From Deltaproteobacteria bacterium (GTDB lineage: Bacteria; Myxococcota_A; Polyangia; HGW-17): DNA of 64,000 nucleotides. How positions within the stretch are numbered: the stretch's first letter is position 1; every line of letters starts with the position of its first letter. This document shows, piece by piece, positions 27,125-36,657 of the stretch. The stretch lies in the NCBI GenBank assembly GCA_016937155.1, contig JAFGWM010000067.1, forward strand, positions 35,560 through 99,559, read 5' to 3'. The notes below the pieces were generated by a model that made no database searches, had not been told where the DNA came from, and saw nothing but the letters and a program-made list of their open reading frames with translations. Made by a program: the position numbers and the translations under genes.

Positions 27125-29068
27125 CTAATCGAACACCACATCATTTTTCATGGTCATTACAACATTCATTGGAATCATCGGCCTTTTTACCATAACAGGA
27201 GGTTTAACTTCCCTCATAGCCGGTCGCATATGACCACCTCTGGACCTCATCCTGATTTTAACTCTGGATCTTCCACTGCCCTTTATTACTTTTTTAATTT
27301 TTTTATAACCACTTCTGGTTACCTCTACTTCTATAGCACCATCATTTTCCATTACAAGGGTGTATGGTGTAGGAAACGTCTTTTCCCCGATCTTTATGAC
27401 TGGAGGGGGATCCTGATCGTCAATATTTGTAAGAATAACGATCTTCACGGGATTCTTGAATTTGGGTTCAGTACCATTTTTTTTATCTGGCTTCATATCA
27501 TCGTTTGCAATATCCGTTTTCATATCCGGATTCATTGCATCAGGAACAACATCTTCCTTCATATCAGATTTCGGATCCTTTGGAGAATCAGGACCCATGT
27601 TATCTGTTTCTTTAGTATCGGCATCTTTTTTATCATCAGATGTTTTTCCTGTATCAGTATTCTTGGCCACCTGATCAGTCTTTTTTTCTTCTCCTCCATC
27701 GGATCTCATTACAAACCACCAGTATCCCCCACCTGCTGCCGCTGCGGCGAAAAAGAGAAAAATAAAAGCAAACAGAAGTCCCTTACCTTTGCTGGACTGC
27801 ATTGTTGTTGACTGTCCTGCAAAAGGAGACTGAGTCTGTGAAAAATTACCGGTATTCTGTTCAATCACCCCAACGGGATGAGGCGGCTGGTAGGCACCGG
27901 AGGGAGGTTGTGTTCCAGGAGGATAAGACGTGGCACTTTGTGGAAAACCGGTGGGTGACTGTGTTCCAGGAGGAAAAGAAGTCGCACTTTGTGGAAAACC
28001 GGTGGGTGACTGTGTTCCAGGAGGAAAAGTCCCACCTCCGTATGTGGGATTAGGCTGAGGTGGAACTCCCATCGGTGGCTGATTGTATATATCCGCCGTC
28101 ACAAGAGGCTCACCAACACCAAGTTCCATTCCCACAGCATTTAAATCCGCAAGGAATTCACCCATAGTCTGAAATCTCTCATCAGGATCTTTTGCCATTG
28201 CTTTCAGAATTGTCTGTTCAATTCTGGGATGAATATTTGAGTTAAGAGTAGTGGGTGGAGGTGGAGGTGTTGTAATATGCTGGGTTAAAATACCCATAAA
28301 GGATTCAGCCTTAAATGGAACACTTCCCGTAAAAATTTCAAACATAATGACACCAACACTGTATATGTCAGCACGGTGATCAAGTTTGTTCCCCATAGCC
28401 TGCTCCGGGGCCATATAATGGGGCGTTCCAAAAATTGTCCCTGTCTTTGTAAGTCCCTGTCCTTCCCCTTCATTTGATGACATCTTTGCAATACCAAAAT
28501 CAAGAATCTTTACAATTTCACGACCTTTTCGGTTTTTAACAATTATGACATTCTCAGGCTTCATATCCCTGTGAACAATATTTTTAACATGAGCCGCATT
28601 CAAGCCATCGCAGATCTGTTTCATAAAGTCCAGAGCTCTGGCTGTATCAAGAGGTCCGCTGAGCATAACATCGCTCAAAGCCTTTCCCTGAAGAAACTCC
28701 ATGGAAAGATAAATGGTACCATCCTCAAGTTCACCAAAATCATCAATTTCAATTATATTTTCATGTCCAATGGATGAAGCACTGGTCGCTTCCTGATAAA
28801 ACCGTTTGACAGCCTCTGTTGAAGAAGTGATTTCAGGCCTCAGGAATTTAATTGCAACTTTCTTGTTTATGATCACATGAGATGCTTCATATACTTCTCC
28901 CATACCACCCTCACCCAACAGCCGATCCAATCGGTATCTCTTGTTGATCACCTGACCTATTCTAGAATCTGAATCGGCACTCCCCGCTTCCACAAGCTTT
29001 CCACCATCCTTGGGACAGAATACCTTATCATCCTCATATGTAGCATTACATGCCGGGCATACTTTCAT
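27125..29068 (-). CDS. Transmembrane Ser/Thr protein kinase with zinc ribbon and PEGA-like sensor
   Basis: 647 residues. N-terminal zinc-ribbon-like C-x2-C-x10-C (Cys4, 7, 18), kinase domain (about 45-310) with GEGGMGEV, VAIK (Lys74), HRDMKPEN, DFGIA and a MAPEQ activation segment. Then a Pro/Gln-rich cytoplasmic linker with a 17-residue repeat, one membrane helix (GLLFAFIFLFFAAAAAGGG), a Lys/Asp-rich periplasmic stretch and a PEGA-like beta domain (VKIVILTNI to KIRMR). All catalytic residues are present. It is the first gene of the run ending at 19941 and probably phosphorylates cytoplasmic partners in response to an envelope signal. Confidence 0.93.
   Translation of the reverse strand: MKVCPACNATYEDDKVFCPKDGGKLVEAGSADSDSRIGQVINKRYRLDRLLGEGGMGEVYEASHVIINKKVAIKFLRPEITSSTEAVKRFYQEATSASSIGHENIIEIDDFGELEDGTIYLSMEFLQGKALSDVMLSGPLDTARALDFMKQICDGLNAAHVKNIVHRDMKPENVIIVKNRKGREIVKILDFGIAKMSSNEGEGQGLTKTGTIFGTPHYMAPEQAMGNKLDHRADIYSVGVIMFEIFTGSVPFKAESFMGILTQHITTPPPPPTTLNSNIHPRIEQTILKAMAKDPDERFQTMGEFLADLNAVGMELGVGEPLVTADIYNQPPMGVPPQPNPTYGGGTFPPGTQSPTGFPQSATSFPPGTQSPTGFPQSATSYPPGTQPPSGAYQPPHPVGVIEQNTGNFSQTQSPFAGQSTTMQSSKGKGLLFAFIFLFFAAAAAGGGYWWFVMRSDGGEEKKTDQVAKNTDTGKTSDDKKDADTKETDNMGPDSPKDPKSDMKEDVVPDAMNPDMKTDIANDDMKPDKKNGTEPKFKNPVKIVILTNIDDQDPPPVIKIGEKTFPTPYTLVMENDGAIEVEVTRSGYKKIKKVIKGSGRSRVKIRMRSRGGHMRPAMREVKPPVMVKRPMIPMNVVMTMKNDVVFD
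27909..28028. repeat. 51-base in-frame tandem repeat in the kinase linker
   Basis: Copies start at about 27909, 27960 and 28011 with a period of 51 bases, encoding FPPGTQSPTGFPQSATS-like 17-residue units. The last is partial and the first has diverged slightly. The repeat lengthens the disordered arm between kinase domain and membrane. Confidence 0.85.
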
Positions 29069-29447
29069 ATTCCTACCTTACCATTCAATAACCGGAGCCC
29101 AGAATCTCTTGAACTCACAGATTTTTAGTGTTTAAAATAGCCTAAAAGCCGTTATAAGACCAGCTGATAGTACCAAAATTTTTTATTTCACGAAAAATTT
29201 TATCCAATCCGGAATTAACCCCTTAAATCCTGTTAATCAGAGCATCCTATGGCTACTCAGTATACTATGAAAACTCTGAAATATTCCCTTTGTTAAAATA
29301 TTTTTAACGTTTAACTGAATTAATTTTTCAACTATAGATAAATTTTTCTTATTAAAGATACTGAAATACAAAGGAACTCTTTGGAATATTCTTGCAATAC
29401 TACCAAAAATAATAGTACTTATCATTGGACTGTAACGAGGGTTCTAT
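29069..29447. promoter_or_regulatory. Divergent intergenic region with a 17-base palindrome
   Basis: This 379-base AT-rich gap separates the kinase operon (minus) from the TolC-like gene (plus) and must carry both promoters. It holds a perfect inverted repeat GTTAAAA-TAT-TTTTAAC (29292-29308), shaped like a repressor operator, and an AT-only inverted repeat AAAATTTTT/AAAAATTTT (29175-29201). No clear -35/-10 pair or gene was found. GAGGG before ATG 29448 is the TolC-like ribosome binding site. Confidence 0.4.
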
Positions 29448-30836
29448 ATGGCTCAATTATTACTGGTATTTTCTTTAATTATAACTTCTGCCACCGGTAT
29501 ACCCAGGGTAGAAACAAAAAAAGTTTCTCTGAAAAAATTCATAAGTATTGTTTTAGAGAAAAATCCATCAATGGAACAGGCCCGACTTCAGATTCAAAGG
29601 TATAAAGCAATGCTCAGTGGAGCAAATATGCTATGGCTTCCATCTGTTTCATCAAGTTTACAGGGGGCTCCAACTCCCAAATACACATGCGTTGTACCTC
29701 CGGAGTGGCTGGCTGCAGCGGATCTTGGCAACATGTCCGAAAAGGAATTCAGGGAGACATACTGCGTTGGAACCAACCGGGAAGATACAATCACCACAGA
29801 CCTTGATGGATACGTCCTTAGATTTGAAGCAAAAGCAACAATCCCTCTATATACTTTTGGGAAAATCAAATATGCCAGAGAAATGGCAAAATCCAGTGTA
29901 TCCCTTGGAAGAAATAATCTGAAAATGGTCAGACAACAGACAGCTCTTCTGGCAAAAAAAGCCTGGTATGCAGCCAGGGCCAGCAGAGATCTTTCCGCCC
30001 TGATGATCGATAGTCAGAAACTCATGGATAAAAGCCGGGAAAAGGCTGAAAAAATGGAAGACGACGGAAAAATTACTTCCACTGATCTTATCAGACTTAA
30101 ACTGGGGCAAAATGAGTTAAAGATGAGGGCTCTTGAAATCAGAAAACTGGACAATATCAGCAAAAACTCTATGAGAATTCTGGCTGGCATCAATGTTGAA
30201 CCTGATGATTCAGAACTTAAGGAACTGCCATTAAAACACCCTGCAGCACTCAGTTTGCTTGTGGACAAGGCATTTAAATACAGGCCTGAATTCAAAATTC
30301 TCAAAGCAGCCAGAGCCACTGCCCTGGCAAAAGTTGGATTGGCTAAGGCTGCTTTCATGCCCAACATAGGGGTTTTTCTCAGATACAGATATACCCTTTC
30401 AAACAGTGATGATCCGAAAAGTGCTTATCTGAATGATCCTCTTCATGGGAATTCCCTTGCTTTCGGACTTGCTGTGGAGGTTAAAATTGATCCTTCATCT
30501 ATGATAACCGCTGTTAGACTTGCAAAAATTGATGCCGCCAGGACTGAAGTCAAGCTGGCACAGGCTAAAAGTTATCTGAGATTCCAGATTTCCGCTGTAA
30601 GAGAAAATATAGTTTATGAGATAGACCGAATAAAACTGATTAACAGAGGAATAAAACTGAGCAGAGGATGGCTTCTGGCACTGGAGGATCAGGAATCCTT
30701 GGGAGTATTAAAACCTAAAGAACTGGTGGATGCCCTTGTTGCATGGTTCAAACTTAAATTTTCTCTTATTGAAGCATCCTGGAAACTCAGGTTAGAGCTA
30801 CTTAAACTTGAAAGTTTCATCGGAACAGGTGTCTGA
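29448..30836 (+). CDS. TolC-like outer membrane efflux protein
   Basis: 462 residues, OEP (TolC) family. Signal peptide (1-18), then two repeats of long amphipathic helices with short beta segments; AKATIPLYTFGKIKYA and SLAFGLAVEVKIDPSSM are typical barrel and helix transitions. An extra loop with two Cys (YTCVVPP, RETYCVG) lies near residues 80-105. The family forms trimeric channels for tripartite efflux pumps or type I secretion. No membrane-fusion or pump gene is adjacent, only tatB two bases downstream, so the partner is elsewhere. Start supported by GAGGG. Confidence 0.9.
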   Translation: MAQLLLVFSLIITSATGIPRVETKKVSLKKFISIVLEKNPSMEQARLQIQRYKAMLSGANMLWLPSVSSSLQGAPTPKYTCVVPPEWLAAADLGNMSEKEFRETYCVGTNREDTITTDLDGYVLRFEAKATIPLYTFGKIKYAREMAKSSVSLGRNNLKMVRQQTALLAKKAWYAARASRDLSALMIDSQKLMDKSREKAEKMEDDGKITSTDLIRLKLGQNELKMRALEIRKLDNISKNSMRILAGINVEPDDSELKELPLKHPAALSLLVDKAFKYRPEFKILKAARATALAKVGLAKAAFMPNIGVFLRYRYTLSNSDDPKSAYLNDPLHGNSLAFGLAVEVKIDPSSMITAVRLAKIDAARTEVKLAQAKSYLRFQISAVRENIVYEIDRIKLINRGIKLSRGWLLALEDQESLGVLKPKELVDALVAWFKLKFSLIEASWKLRLELLKLESFIGTGV

Positions 30837-30838
30837 AA

Positions 30839-31309
30839 ATGTTCGATATCAGTCTGGGAGAGTTTATCCTTATTGCTCTTATTGCCATGGCTTTTCTTGG
30901 ACCAGAAAAAATTCCTGTAGCAGCACGCAGAGTTGGGGAATTTATAAAAATGGTTAAGGATGCCTTCACACAGGTAAGAGATGAAGTTACAAAGGATGAA
31001 GCCACCGCAGAAGCCTTCAATGAAATGCACAGGACTGTTCAGGATATCGCAAATGTTGTTAATGTAAGACGGGTTGTTCGGGAAATGGGGCAGCCCCTTT
31101 TGGAACCTTCCCGCCCACATAAAAAATCAACCTCCGATAATTCAGATAACCCTCGATTAGACACCGAGTCCACTGATCAGGAGCTTTCTGAAAATTTTAT
31201 TCCTGCAACCCCTGATACCGGTGATTCAGAAAATGATGATGGTTTCAGTGACTGGTCTGAAAATCTCAATCTGGAATCAGTGGATCCTGAAAACCAAAAA
31301 AAAATATAA
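30839..31309 (+). CDS. tatB: Sec-independent translocase subunit TatB
   Basis: 156 residues. One N-terminal membrane helix, GPEKIP hinge (FLGPEKIPVAARRVGEF), an amphipathic helix and a long acidic, disordered tail, the TatA/B layout. The start MFDISLGE with Asp3 and Glu8, and the length, favour TatB over TatA. TatB binds twin-arginine signal peptides with TatC; tatA and tatC are not here. Two bases after the TolC-like gene, hence co-transcribed. Confidence 0.88.
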   Translation: MFDISLGEFILIALIAMAFLGPEKIPVAARRVGEFIKMVKDAFTQVRDEVTKDEATAEAFNEMHRTVQDIANVVNVRRVVREMGQPLLEPSRPHKKSTSDNSDNPRLDTESTDQELSENFIPATPDTGDSENDDGFSDWSENLNLESVDPENQKKI

Positions 31310-31372
31310 TCCTGACTCTTGTTTTTGATCCCATAATAACTACCTTTAATCTCCGTAATAAAGGAGTATGTC

Positions 31373-32299
31373 ATGGAAAAGTTAAAAATAGGGTTTGCAG
31401 GTCTGGGAAGAATGGGATTCAACATGGTTTCAAGAATTTTATCTTCAGGAATCATTGACGTGGTTGTTTACAACAGATCACCACAGCCTGTACTTAAAGC
31501 TGAAAAGCTTGGTGCAATCCCATCTGACAGCATACATGATCTGGTTGAAAAACTGGGTGGTGGTACCAAAATTATCTGGATGATGCTTCCATCGGGAGAA
31601 GTGACTGAAAATTACTTCAATAAAATTCTGAATGAACTTTCCGAAAATGATATTCTCATAGATGGTGGCAATTCCAACTTCAACGAAACATTGAGAAGAG
31701 GTAAAAAGGCAGAAGAAAAAAATGTGTTTTTTCTTGATGCAGGAGTAAGCGGAGGAATTATAGCAGCACAGCGTGGTTACCCGGTTATGGTTGGTGGAAA
31801 TGAAACTGCTTACAGAAAAATTGTGCCCTTTCTGGAAACTTTCTGTGCTGAAAATGGCTATGGACTTGTGGGTCCTTCCGGCTCTGGCCATTACGTCAAA
31901 ATGGTTCATAATGCCATTGAGTACGGGATGATGCAGGCAATTGGAGAAGGCTTCGATTTATTAAAACATGGCCAGTTCGATAATCTTGATCTCAATAAAG
32001 TCAGTGGAATATGGAACCATGGAACTATTATCAGTGGATTTCTAATGGAAATGGTTGGAAATGCACTGGAAAAAAGACAAAATCTGGAAGATATACTACC
32101 TGTTGTGGAAGATTCAGGTGAAGGCAGATGGGCAGCTATGGAAGCAGTCAACCATGGAGTTCCCTTCGCAATAAATACCCTAGCTCTTCACTCAAGATTC
32201 AGCAGTCAGAATTGCAATACTTCATTTGGCATGAAACTGGTCAGTGCTATGAGAAATGAATTTGGAGGACATAAAATATCTCTGAATTCCGAGAAATAA
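31373..32299 (+). CDS. gnd: 6-phosphogluconate dehydrogenase (decarboxylating), short form
   Basis: 308 residues, the short YqeC/GntZ-like type (about 300 residues against 470 for the classical enzyme). Rossmann GFAGLGRMG at the N-terminus, IDGGNSNF, substrate-binding DAGVSGG, and catalytic Lys in GSGHYVKMVHNAIEYGMMQ. It converts 6-phosphogluconate to ribulose 5-phosphate plus CO2 and a reduced nicotinamide; short forms are often NAD-preferring. First gene of gnd-pgl-zwf; AAAGGAG lies before the ATG. Confidence 0.94.
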   Translation: MEKLKIGFAGLGRMGFNMVSRILSSGIIDVVVYNRSPQPVLKAEKLGAIPSDSIHDLVEKLGGGTKIIWMMLPSGEVTENYFNKILNELSENDILIDGGNSNFNETLRRGKKAEEKNVFFLDAGVSGGIIAAQRGYPVMVGGNETAYRKIVPFLETFCAENGYGLVGPSGSGHYVKMVHNAIEYGMMQAIGEGFDLLKHGQFDNLDLNKVSGIWNHGTIISGFLMEMVGNALEKRQNLEDILPVVEDSGEGRWAAMEAVNHGVPFAINTLALHSRFSSQNCNTSFGMKLVSAMRNEFGGHKISLNSEK

Positions 32300-32303
32300 T
32301 GAT

Positions 32304-32951
32304 ATGGAAATAATAAAAGGTTCAGATGAAATTATTTTTCAGAAGGCAGCAAATCTTGTAAGCAGGATTTTCGCATCAGTTAAAAACCCTGTTATAGCAG
32401 TTTGTGGAGGAAGAATAATCCAACCTCTGGCTATGGCTCTCAGAAAGAGTGGATACTTTTTTCCACAGGCCACACTCTACCTTACTGATGAACGAATTAC
32501 CAATTTTTCTGATGCTTTGTCCAATGAATACACTATTAAGACTCAACTTATTGAACCTCTCGAAAATGAGGGAATAATCAGGGACTGGAAGTTGATTTCA
32601 CCACGAATCAACGGTAATATTGAAGAAATTTCCTGTCCTTCAAAAATCAACCTTGCGATTCTCAGCAGTGGGGAAGACGGCCATTTCGCCAGCATTTTCC
32701 CTGATATGAACAATGATTTTAAATCAGACAGATACATAAGAATAATTAATTCTCCCAAACCCCCTCCGGAAAGAATTTCCATGACTTCAGAAACTCTCAT
32801 GAAAAGTGAAAATATCCTTTTGTTTTTCACTTCAGAATCCAAAAGAAATGCCTGGAATCTTTTTAAAAACCAGGAAACAAAAAAAACGGATCTACCTGTG
32901 AAAGTTTTTCTATCACACCTCCACTGCACTGTGCTTACTGATCTGGAGTAA
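32304..32951 (+). CDS. pgl: 6-phosphogluconolactonase
   Basis: 215 residues of the NagB/Pgl fold. LTDERI, SSGEDGHFASIFP and SPKPPPERISMT match the family's active-site segments. It hydrolyses 6-phosphogluconolactone, the middle step of the oxidative pentose phosphate pathway. It lies four bases after gnd and six before zwf, so the three steps are encoded together. The N-terminal half is more divergent than the C-terminal half. Confidence 0.9.
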   Translation: MEIIKGSDEIIFQKAANLVSRIFASVKNPVIAVCGGRIIQPLAMALRKSGYFFPQATLYLTDERITNFSDALSNEYTIKTQLIEPLENEGIIRDWKLISPRINGNIEEISCPSKINLAILSSGEDGHFASIFPDMNNDFKSDRYIRIINSPKPPPERISMTSETLMKSENILLFFTSESKRNAWNLFKNQETKKTDLPVKVFLSHLHCTVLTDLE

Positions 32952-32956
32952 TAATA

Positions 32957-34393
32957 ATGAAAAAAAATACCATTGTTTTTCTATTTGGAGCTACCGGAGA
33001 TCTAACCAGAAGAAAACTTATAGGAGCCTTCAAATCTCTTTTTGTTAAAAATCATCTTGGTGAAAATCCTTTGATTGTCTGTATATCCAGAAGAGATTTA
33101 AATACCAGGGAATACCTTGAAAGTATTAATGTGGATTTCAATTCTCCTTTTGGGAAAATTTTTAAGTATGTAAAAATGGATTTTTCCAATCCTTCATCTG
33201 AAGAAATTAAGAAAATTCTTGATTCATTTATCACCAGAACTGAAGGTAATTTTTCCCAATTGACATATCTTGCGGTTTCACCTGATTTTTTCATAAATTT
33301 ATTGGGGGTTATAAAAGAAATTGATATCTCTCCTGAACACCGTATTGTTTTTGAAAAACCATTCGGGAAAAATCTGGCTGATGCAAAACAGTTAAATACT
33401 GAAATAACAAGTATTTTTTCTGAAGATAAAATTTTTCGAATTGATCATTATCTGGGAAAAGAACTGGTTCAGAATATTTTTACTTTCAGATTTTCAAATT
33501 CACTTTTCAGTTCAATCTGGAACAGAGAGTTTATAGATAGCATTCAGATAAATGTTTCTGAGTCATTAGGTGTGGAAACCAGAGGCGGATATTATGACGG
33601 AAGTGGAGCCACAAGGGATATGCTTCAGAATCACCTCCTTCAGATTCTCTCATTAACAATGATGGATCCTCCAGTTTCCTTATCCTCTGAAGATATCCGT
33701 GATGCAAAAGTAAAATTATTAAATTCAATAAAACCCGTTGAAAAATCAGATGTATGTTTCGGGCAGTATAGCGAGGGCAAAATAGACCTTGAAACTGTCC
33801 CTGGTTACAGATCAGAAAAAGGAGTCTCTGAATATTCCGTAACAGATACCTATGTGGCGTGGAAACTGGAAGTGGATAATGACACCTGGAGAGATGTTCC
33901 GGTATTTATCCGTACAGGAAAGAGACTTGCTGTGAGAGAGGCGGAAATCAATATTATTCTTAAGCCTCCCAGGGAAAAAATACTAAACCATCTGATACCT
34001 GATAAATCCAACAATATTATAACCATAAGAATCCAGCCAAGTGAAGGAATCGCTGTTAGATTCCTTGCCAAAATCCCTGGACCTGAAATGTCACTGGAAA
34101 AAGCTCATATGCAGTTCTGTCATCCCTGCCATTTCGCATTCAACACAATGGAAGCTTATGAGCTTCTTTTATATGAAGCTCTTAGCGGAGATCACACTCT
34201 CTTTACAAGATGGGATTTTGTGGAACGAAGTTGGGAAATAGTTGAAAACCTTCTTAAATACCGTAATATTTTTGAAAAGGATTTTCCTAATTACAGTGCT
34301 GGTTCAGACGGTCCCCCTTGTGCTGATTCTCTAACGGTAGCAAGGGGAAGATCGTGGATACCACTTCTTGATTTTTCACTTACAATTGATTGA
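32957..34393 (+). CDS. zwf: Glucose-6-phosphate 1-dehydrogenase
   Basis: 478 residues, normal length. GATGDLTRRKL dinucleotide-binding motif, catalytic RIDHYLGKELVQN, VFEKPFGKNL and IRTGKRL. It oxidises glucose 6-phosphate to the lactone and yields NADPH. Third gene of the operon; the order gnd-pgl-zwf is the reverse of the reaction order. The stop is 24 bases from the convergent nifS stop. Confidence 0.96.
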   Translation: MKKNTIVFLFGATGDLTRRKLIGAFKSLFVKNHLGENPLIVCISRRDLNTREYLESINVDFNSPFGKIFKYVKMDFSNPSSEEIKKILDSFITRTEGNFSQLTYLAVSPDFFINLLGVIKEIDISPEHRIVFEKPFGKNLADAKQLNTEITSIFSEDKIFRIDHYLGKELVQNIFTFRFSNSLFSSIWNREFIDSIQINVSESLGVETRGGYYDGSGATRDMLQNHLLQILSLTMMDPPVSLSSEDIRDAKVKLLNSIKPVEKSDVCFGQYSEGKIDLETVPGYRSEKGVSEYSVTDTYVAWKLEVDNDTWRDVPVFIRTGKRLAVREAEINIILKPPREKILNHLIPDKSNNIITIRIQPSEGIAVRFLAKIPGPEMSLEKAHMQFCHPCHFAFNTMEAYELLLYEALSGDHTLFTRWDFVERSWEIVENLLKYRNIFEKDFPNYSAGSDGPPCADSLTVARGRSWIPLLDFSLTID

Positions 34394-34417
34394 GCAGGAG
34401 GTTTCTCAGCAATTCTT

Positions 34418-35593
34418 TCAACGAAGCTCGGCGGGAGTAAATGGAGAAATTTTTCTGAGTTCGGAAATAATACCGGGTAAAACGCTGCACACATGTCTGA
34501 CTTCTTCCTCGGTATTGTATATGCTGAGTGAAAATCTTATGGATGCATGGCAGGTTTCAAATGGTTTTCCCATTGCTCTTAAAACATGTGAAGGCTCCAG
34601 AGATCCGCTGGAACATGCACTTCCACTGGATGCTGCAATATTGTTTTCAGATAAAAGAAGAAGTATAGCTTCACCCTCAACATATCCAAAACTGATATTT
34701 GCAGTATTGGGCAGTCTTTTATCTCTGTGCCCAAGAAATTCCACCGATTTAACATTTTCTGCAATCAGTTTCTCAAGAAGATCCCTCAGTTTTTTAACTT
34801 CGGTATTTTCCTTTTCCATATTTTTAACTGCAAGTTCACAAGCTGTTCCAAACGCTACAATCTGTGCTACAGGAGTCGTACCAGCTCTTCTTCCACGTTC
34901 CTGATGCCCCCCAACAACAAATGGTTTGAACATGGTCTTGCGTCTTACATAAAGTGCACCAATACCTTTTGGTGCATGCAGCTTATGTCCACTTATGGAG
35001 AGCATTGTGATATCGTTATTTTTTAGGTCTATGGGAATTTTTCCTGCTGCCTGAACAGCATCAGTATGAAAAACAACTCCCCGGTTTTTCAACTCGGAAG
35101 CAATTTCCTCCACTGGAAAAATCACACCTGTTTCATTATTTGCCCACATAAGACTCACAAGAGCTGTGTCCTCACGAATTGCTCCTGTAACATCATCAAC
35201 TGATAAAAGTCCCTGATCATCTACATCCAGCCAGGTAACTTCATATCCTCTTTTTTCAAGCATTTCGAAATAGTTAATTATGGCAGGATGTTCCACCTTG
35301 CTTGTTACAAGATGCTTCTTTCCTGGTTGTGATAAAATAGCACTGTTTATAGCAGCATTATCACTTTCAGTTCCGCATGAAGTAAAAATAATTTCAGAAG
35401 GATCTTCCGCACCCAAAAGATCTGCCACCTGCTTTCTGGCTTTTTCAACAACATCACCCAGACCACCTCCGAAATCATGCATGCTTGATGAATTTCCATA
35501 AAAATCCGTGAGATAAGGAAGCATCTCTTCAAGAACATAAGGGTCAATTTTCGTGGTAGCATTGTTATCAAAGTAATAAATTTTTTCTGTCAT
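34418..35593 (-). CDS. nifS: Cysteine desulfurase, NifS type
   Basis: 391 residues, class V aminotransferase fold. PLP-binding Lys in SISGHKLHAPKGIGALYVR, His in TDAVQAAGK, and the persulfide-carrying Cys in AASSGSACSSGS. It removes sulfur from cysteine and hands it to NifU. It starts two bases after the nifU stop, so both are one unit. NifS and NifU of this type serve general Fe-S assembly in many anaerobes; no nitrogenase genes are near. Confidence 0.94.
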   Translation of the reverse strand: MTEKIYYFDNNATTKIDPYVLEEMLPYLTDFYGNSSSMHDFGGGLGDVVEKARKQVADLLGAEDPSEIIFTSCGTESDNAAINSAILSQPGKKHLVTSKVEHPAIINYFEMLEKRGYEVTWLDVDDQGLLSVDDVTGAIREDTALVSLMWANNETGVIFPVEEIASELKNRGVVFHTDAVQAAGKIPIDLKNNDITMLSISGHKLHAPKGIGALYVRRKTMFKPFVVGGHQERGRRAGTTPVAQIVAFGTACELAVKNMEKENTEVKKLRDLLEKLIAENVKSVEFLGHRDKRLPNTANISFGYVEGEAILLLLSENNIAASSGSACSSGSLEPSHVLRAMGKPFETCHASIRFSLSIYNTEEEVRHVCSVLPGIISELRKISPFTPAELR

Positions 35594-35595
35594 AA

Positions 35596-36471
35596 CTATT
35601 CCACATTCACTACATTTATTTTTTCACCAAGAATCTGTTCTATCTGCTCTCGAATGAATTCAACTGTCACTTCAGAATTAACACATCCATGACACTTTCC
35701 TATCAGACGGACATAGATTGTATCATCCTCAACATCAACCAGATCCAAGCCTCCACTATCCATACCGAGGGCAGGTCTTACTTCTTTGTCAAGAATATCC
35801 TCAATAATTTTTATTTTTTTATAAAGAGATACTTTCTTTTTCAGTTCAGGAGATGTACTCCCTCTTGTATCAAGTTGGGGAGCTGTTTCCGGAAAATGTT
35901 TACTTCTAACACTTGTTATAATTTCCTCAATCTGATGTAGACAGCTGCCGCAGGCTCCTCCGGCTTTTGTATAGTTAGTGACCTGTTCTACTGTATCAAG
36001 GTTATTTTCGATAACAACCTTTTCGATTTGCTTGTCGGTAACACCGAAACAGTGACAGATTATTTTTCCTTCATCTTCATCATCATGTACATATTCTTCA
36101 CCACGGTATGATGCCACAGCTGCCTCAAGAGCTTCTTTACCCATAACGCTGCAGTGCATCTTTTCTTCAGGAAGACCATCCAGATAATCGGCAAGATCCT
36201 TATTCGATACATGAAGAGCCTGCTCAAGTGTCATGCCACGAATAATTTCCGTTAGGGCGGAAGAGGATGCAATGGCACTCCCACATCCATAAGTCTGAAA
36301 AGAAACATCTTCTATTTTTTCAGTATCCGGATCCACTTTTAAAAATAATTTCAAAGCATCTCCACACACCATAGAACCAACTTCTCCAACAGCATTTGCA
36401 CTGTTTAATTCTCCTACATTTCTAGGATGAAGATAATGATCTTTTACTTTATCAGAATATTTCCAGGCCAC
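35596..36471 (-). CDS. nifU: Fe-S scaffold NifU, three-domain
   Basis: 291 residues from GTG 36471, which has GGGGAGG five bases upstream and gives the family-like start (V/M)AWKYSDKVKDHYLHPRNVG; the longer start at 36504 is unlikely. Order: IscU-like domain (Cys in MVCGDAL, YGCGSAIASSS, MHCSVMG), BFD-like 2Fe-2S domain (ICHCFGVT and GGACGSCLHQIEE), and C-terminal NifU domain with GKCHGCVNSEVT. All cluster Cys are present. Confidence 0.95.
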   Translation of the reverse strand: MAWKYSDKVKDHYLHPRNVGELNSANAVGEVGSMVCGDALKLFLKVDPDTEKIEDVSFQTYGCGSAIASSSALTEIIRGMTLEQALHVSNKDLADYLDGLPEEKMHCSVMGKEALEAAVASYRGEEYVHDDEDEGKIICHCFGVTDKQIEKVVIENNLDTVEQVTNYTKAGGACGSCLHQIEEIITSVRSKHFPETAPQLDTRGSTSPELKKKVSLYKKIKIIEDILDKEVRPALGMDSGGLDLVDVEDDTIYVRLIGKCHGCVNSEVTVEFIREQIEQILGEKINVVNVE

Positions 36472-36510
36472 GTTTTCCTCCCCGGGCAGGATGACTCCCT
36501 GCACATAGTG

Positions 36511-36538
36511 AAAGTAATCCGAAATAACTACATGTCAA
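36511..36538 (-). promoter_or_regulatory. Candidate promoter for nifU-nifS
   Basis: On the minus strand: perfect TTGACA (36533-36538), 16-base spacer, TACTTT (36511-36516). Predicted start near 36504, about 33 bases before GTG 36471. The -10 is weak (three of six), so an activator may be needed. Confidence 0.35.
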
Positions 36539-36657
36539 CATACGTTGTAAGACAAAACTGAAAAAAGTGATATTAGGACTCCATATATTATGTATATTTT
36601 TTCTGATTTGTTCGGTCTGTAATTTTTTATAAGACTATAAGTATCTGAATTTATTCA

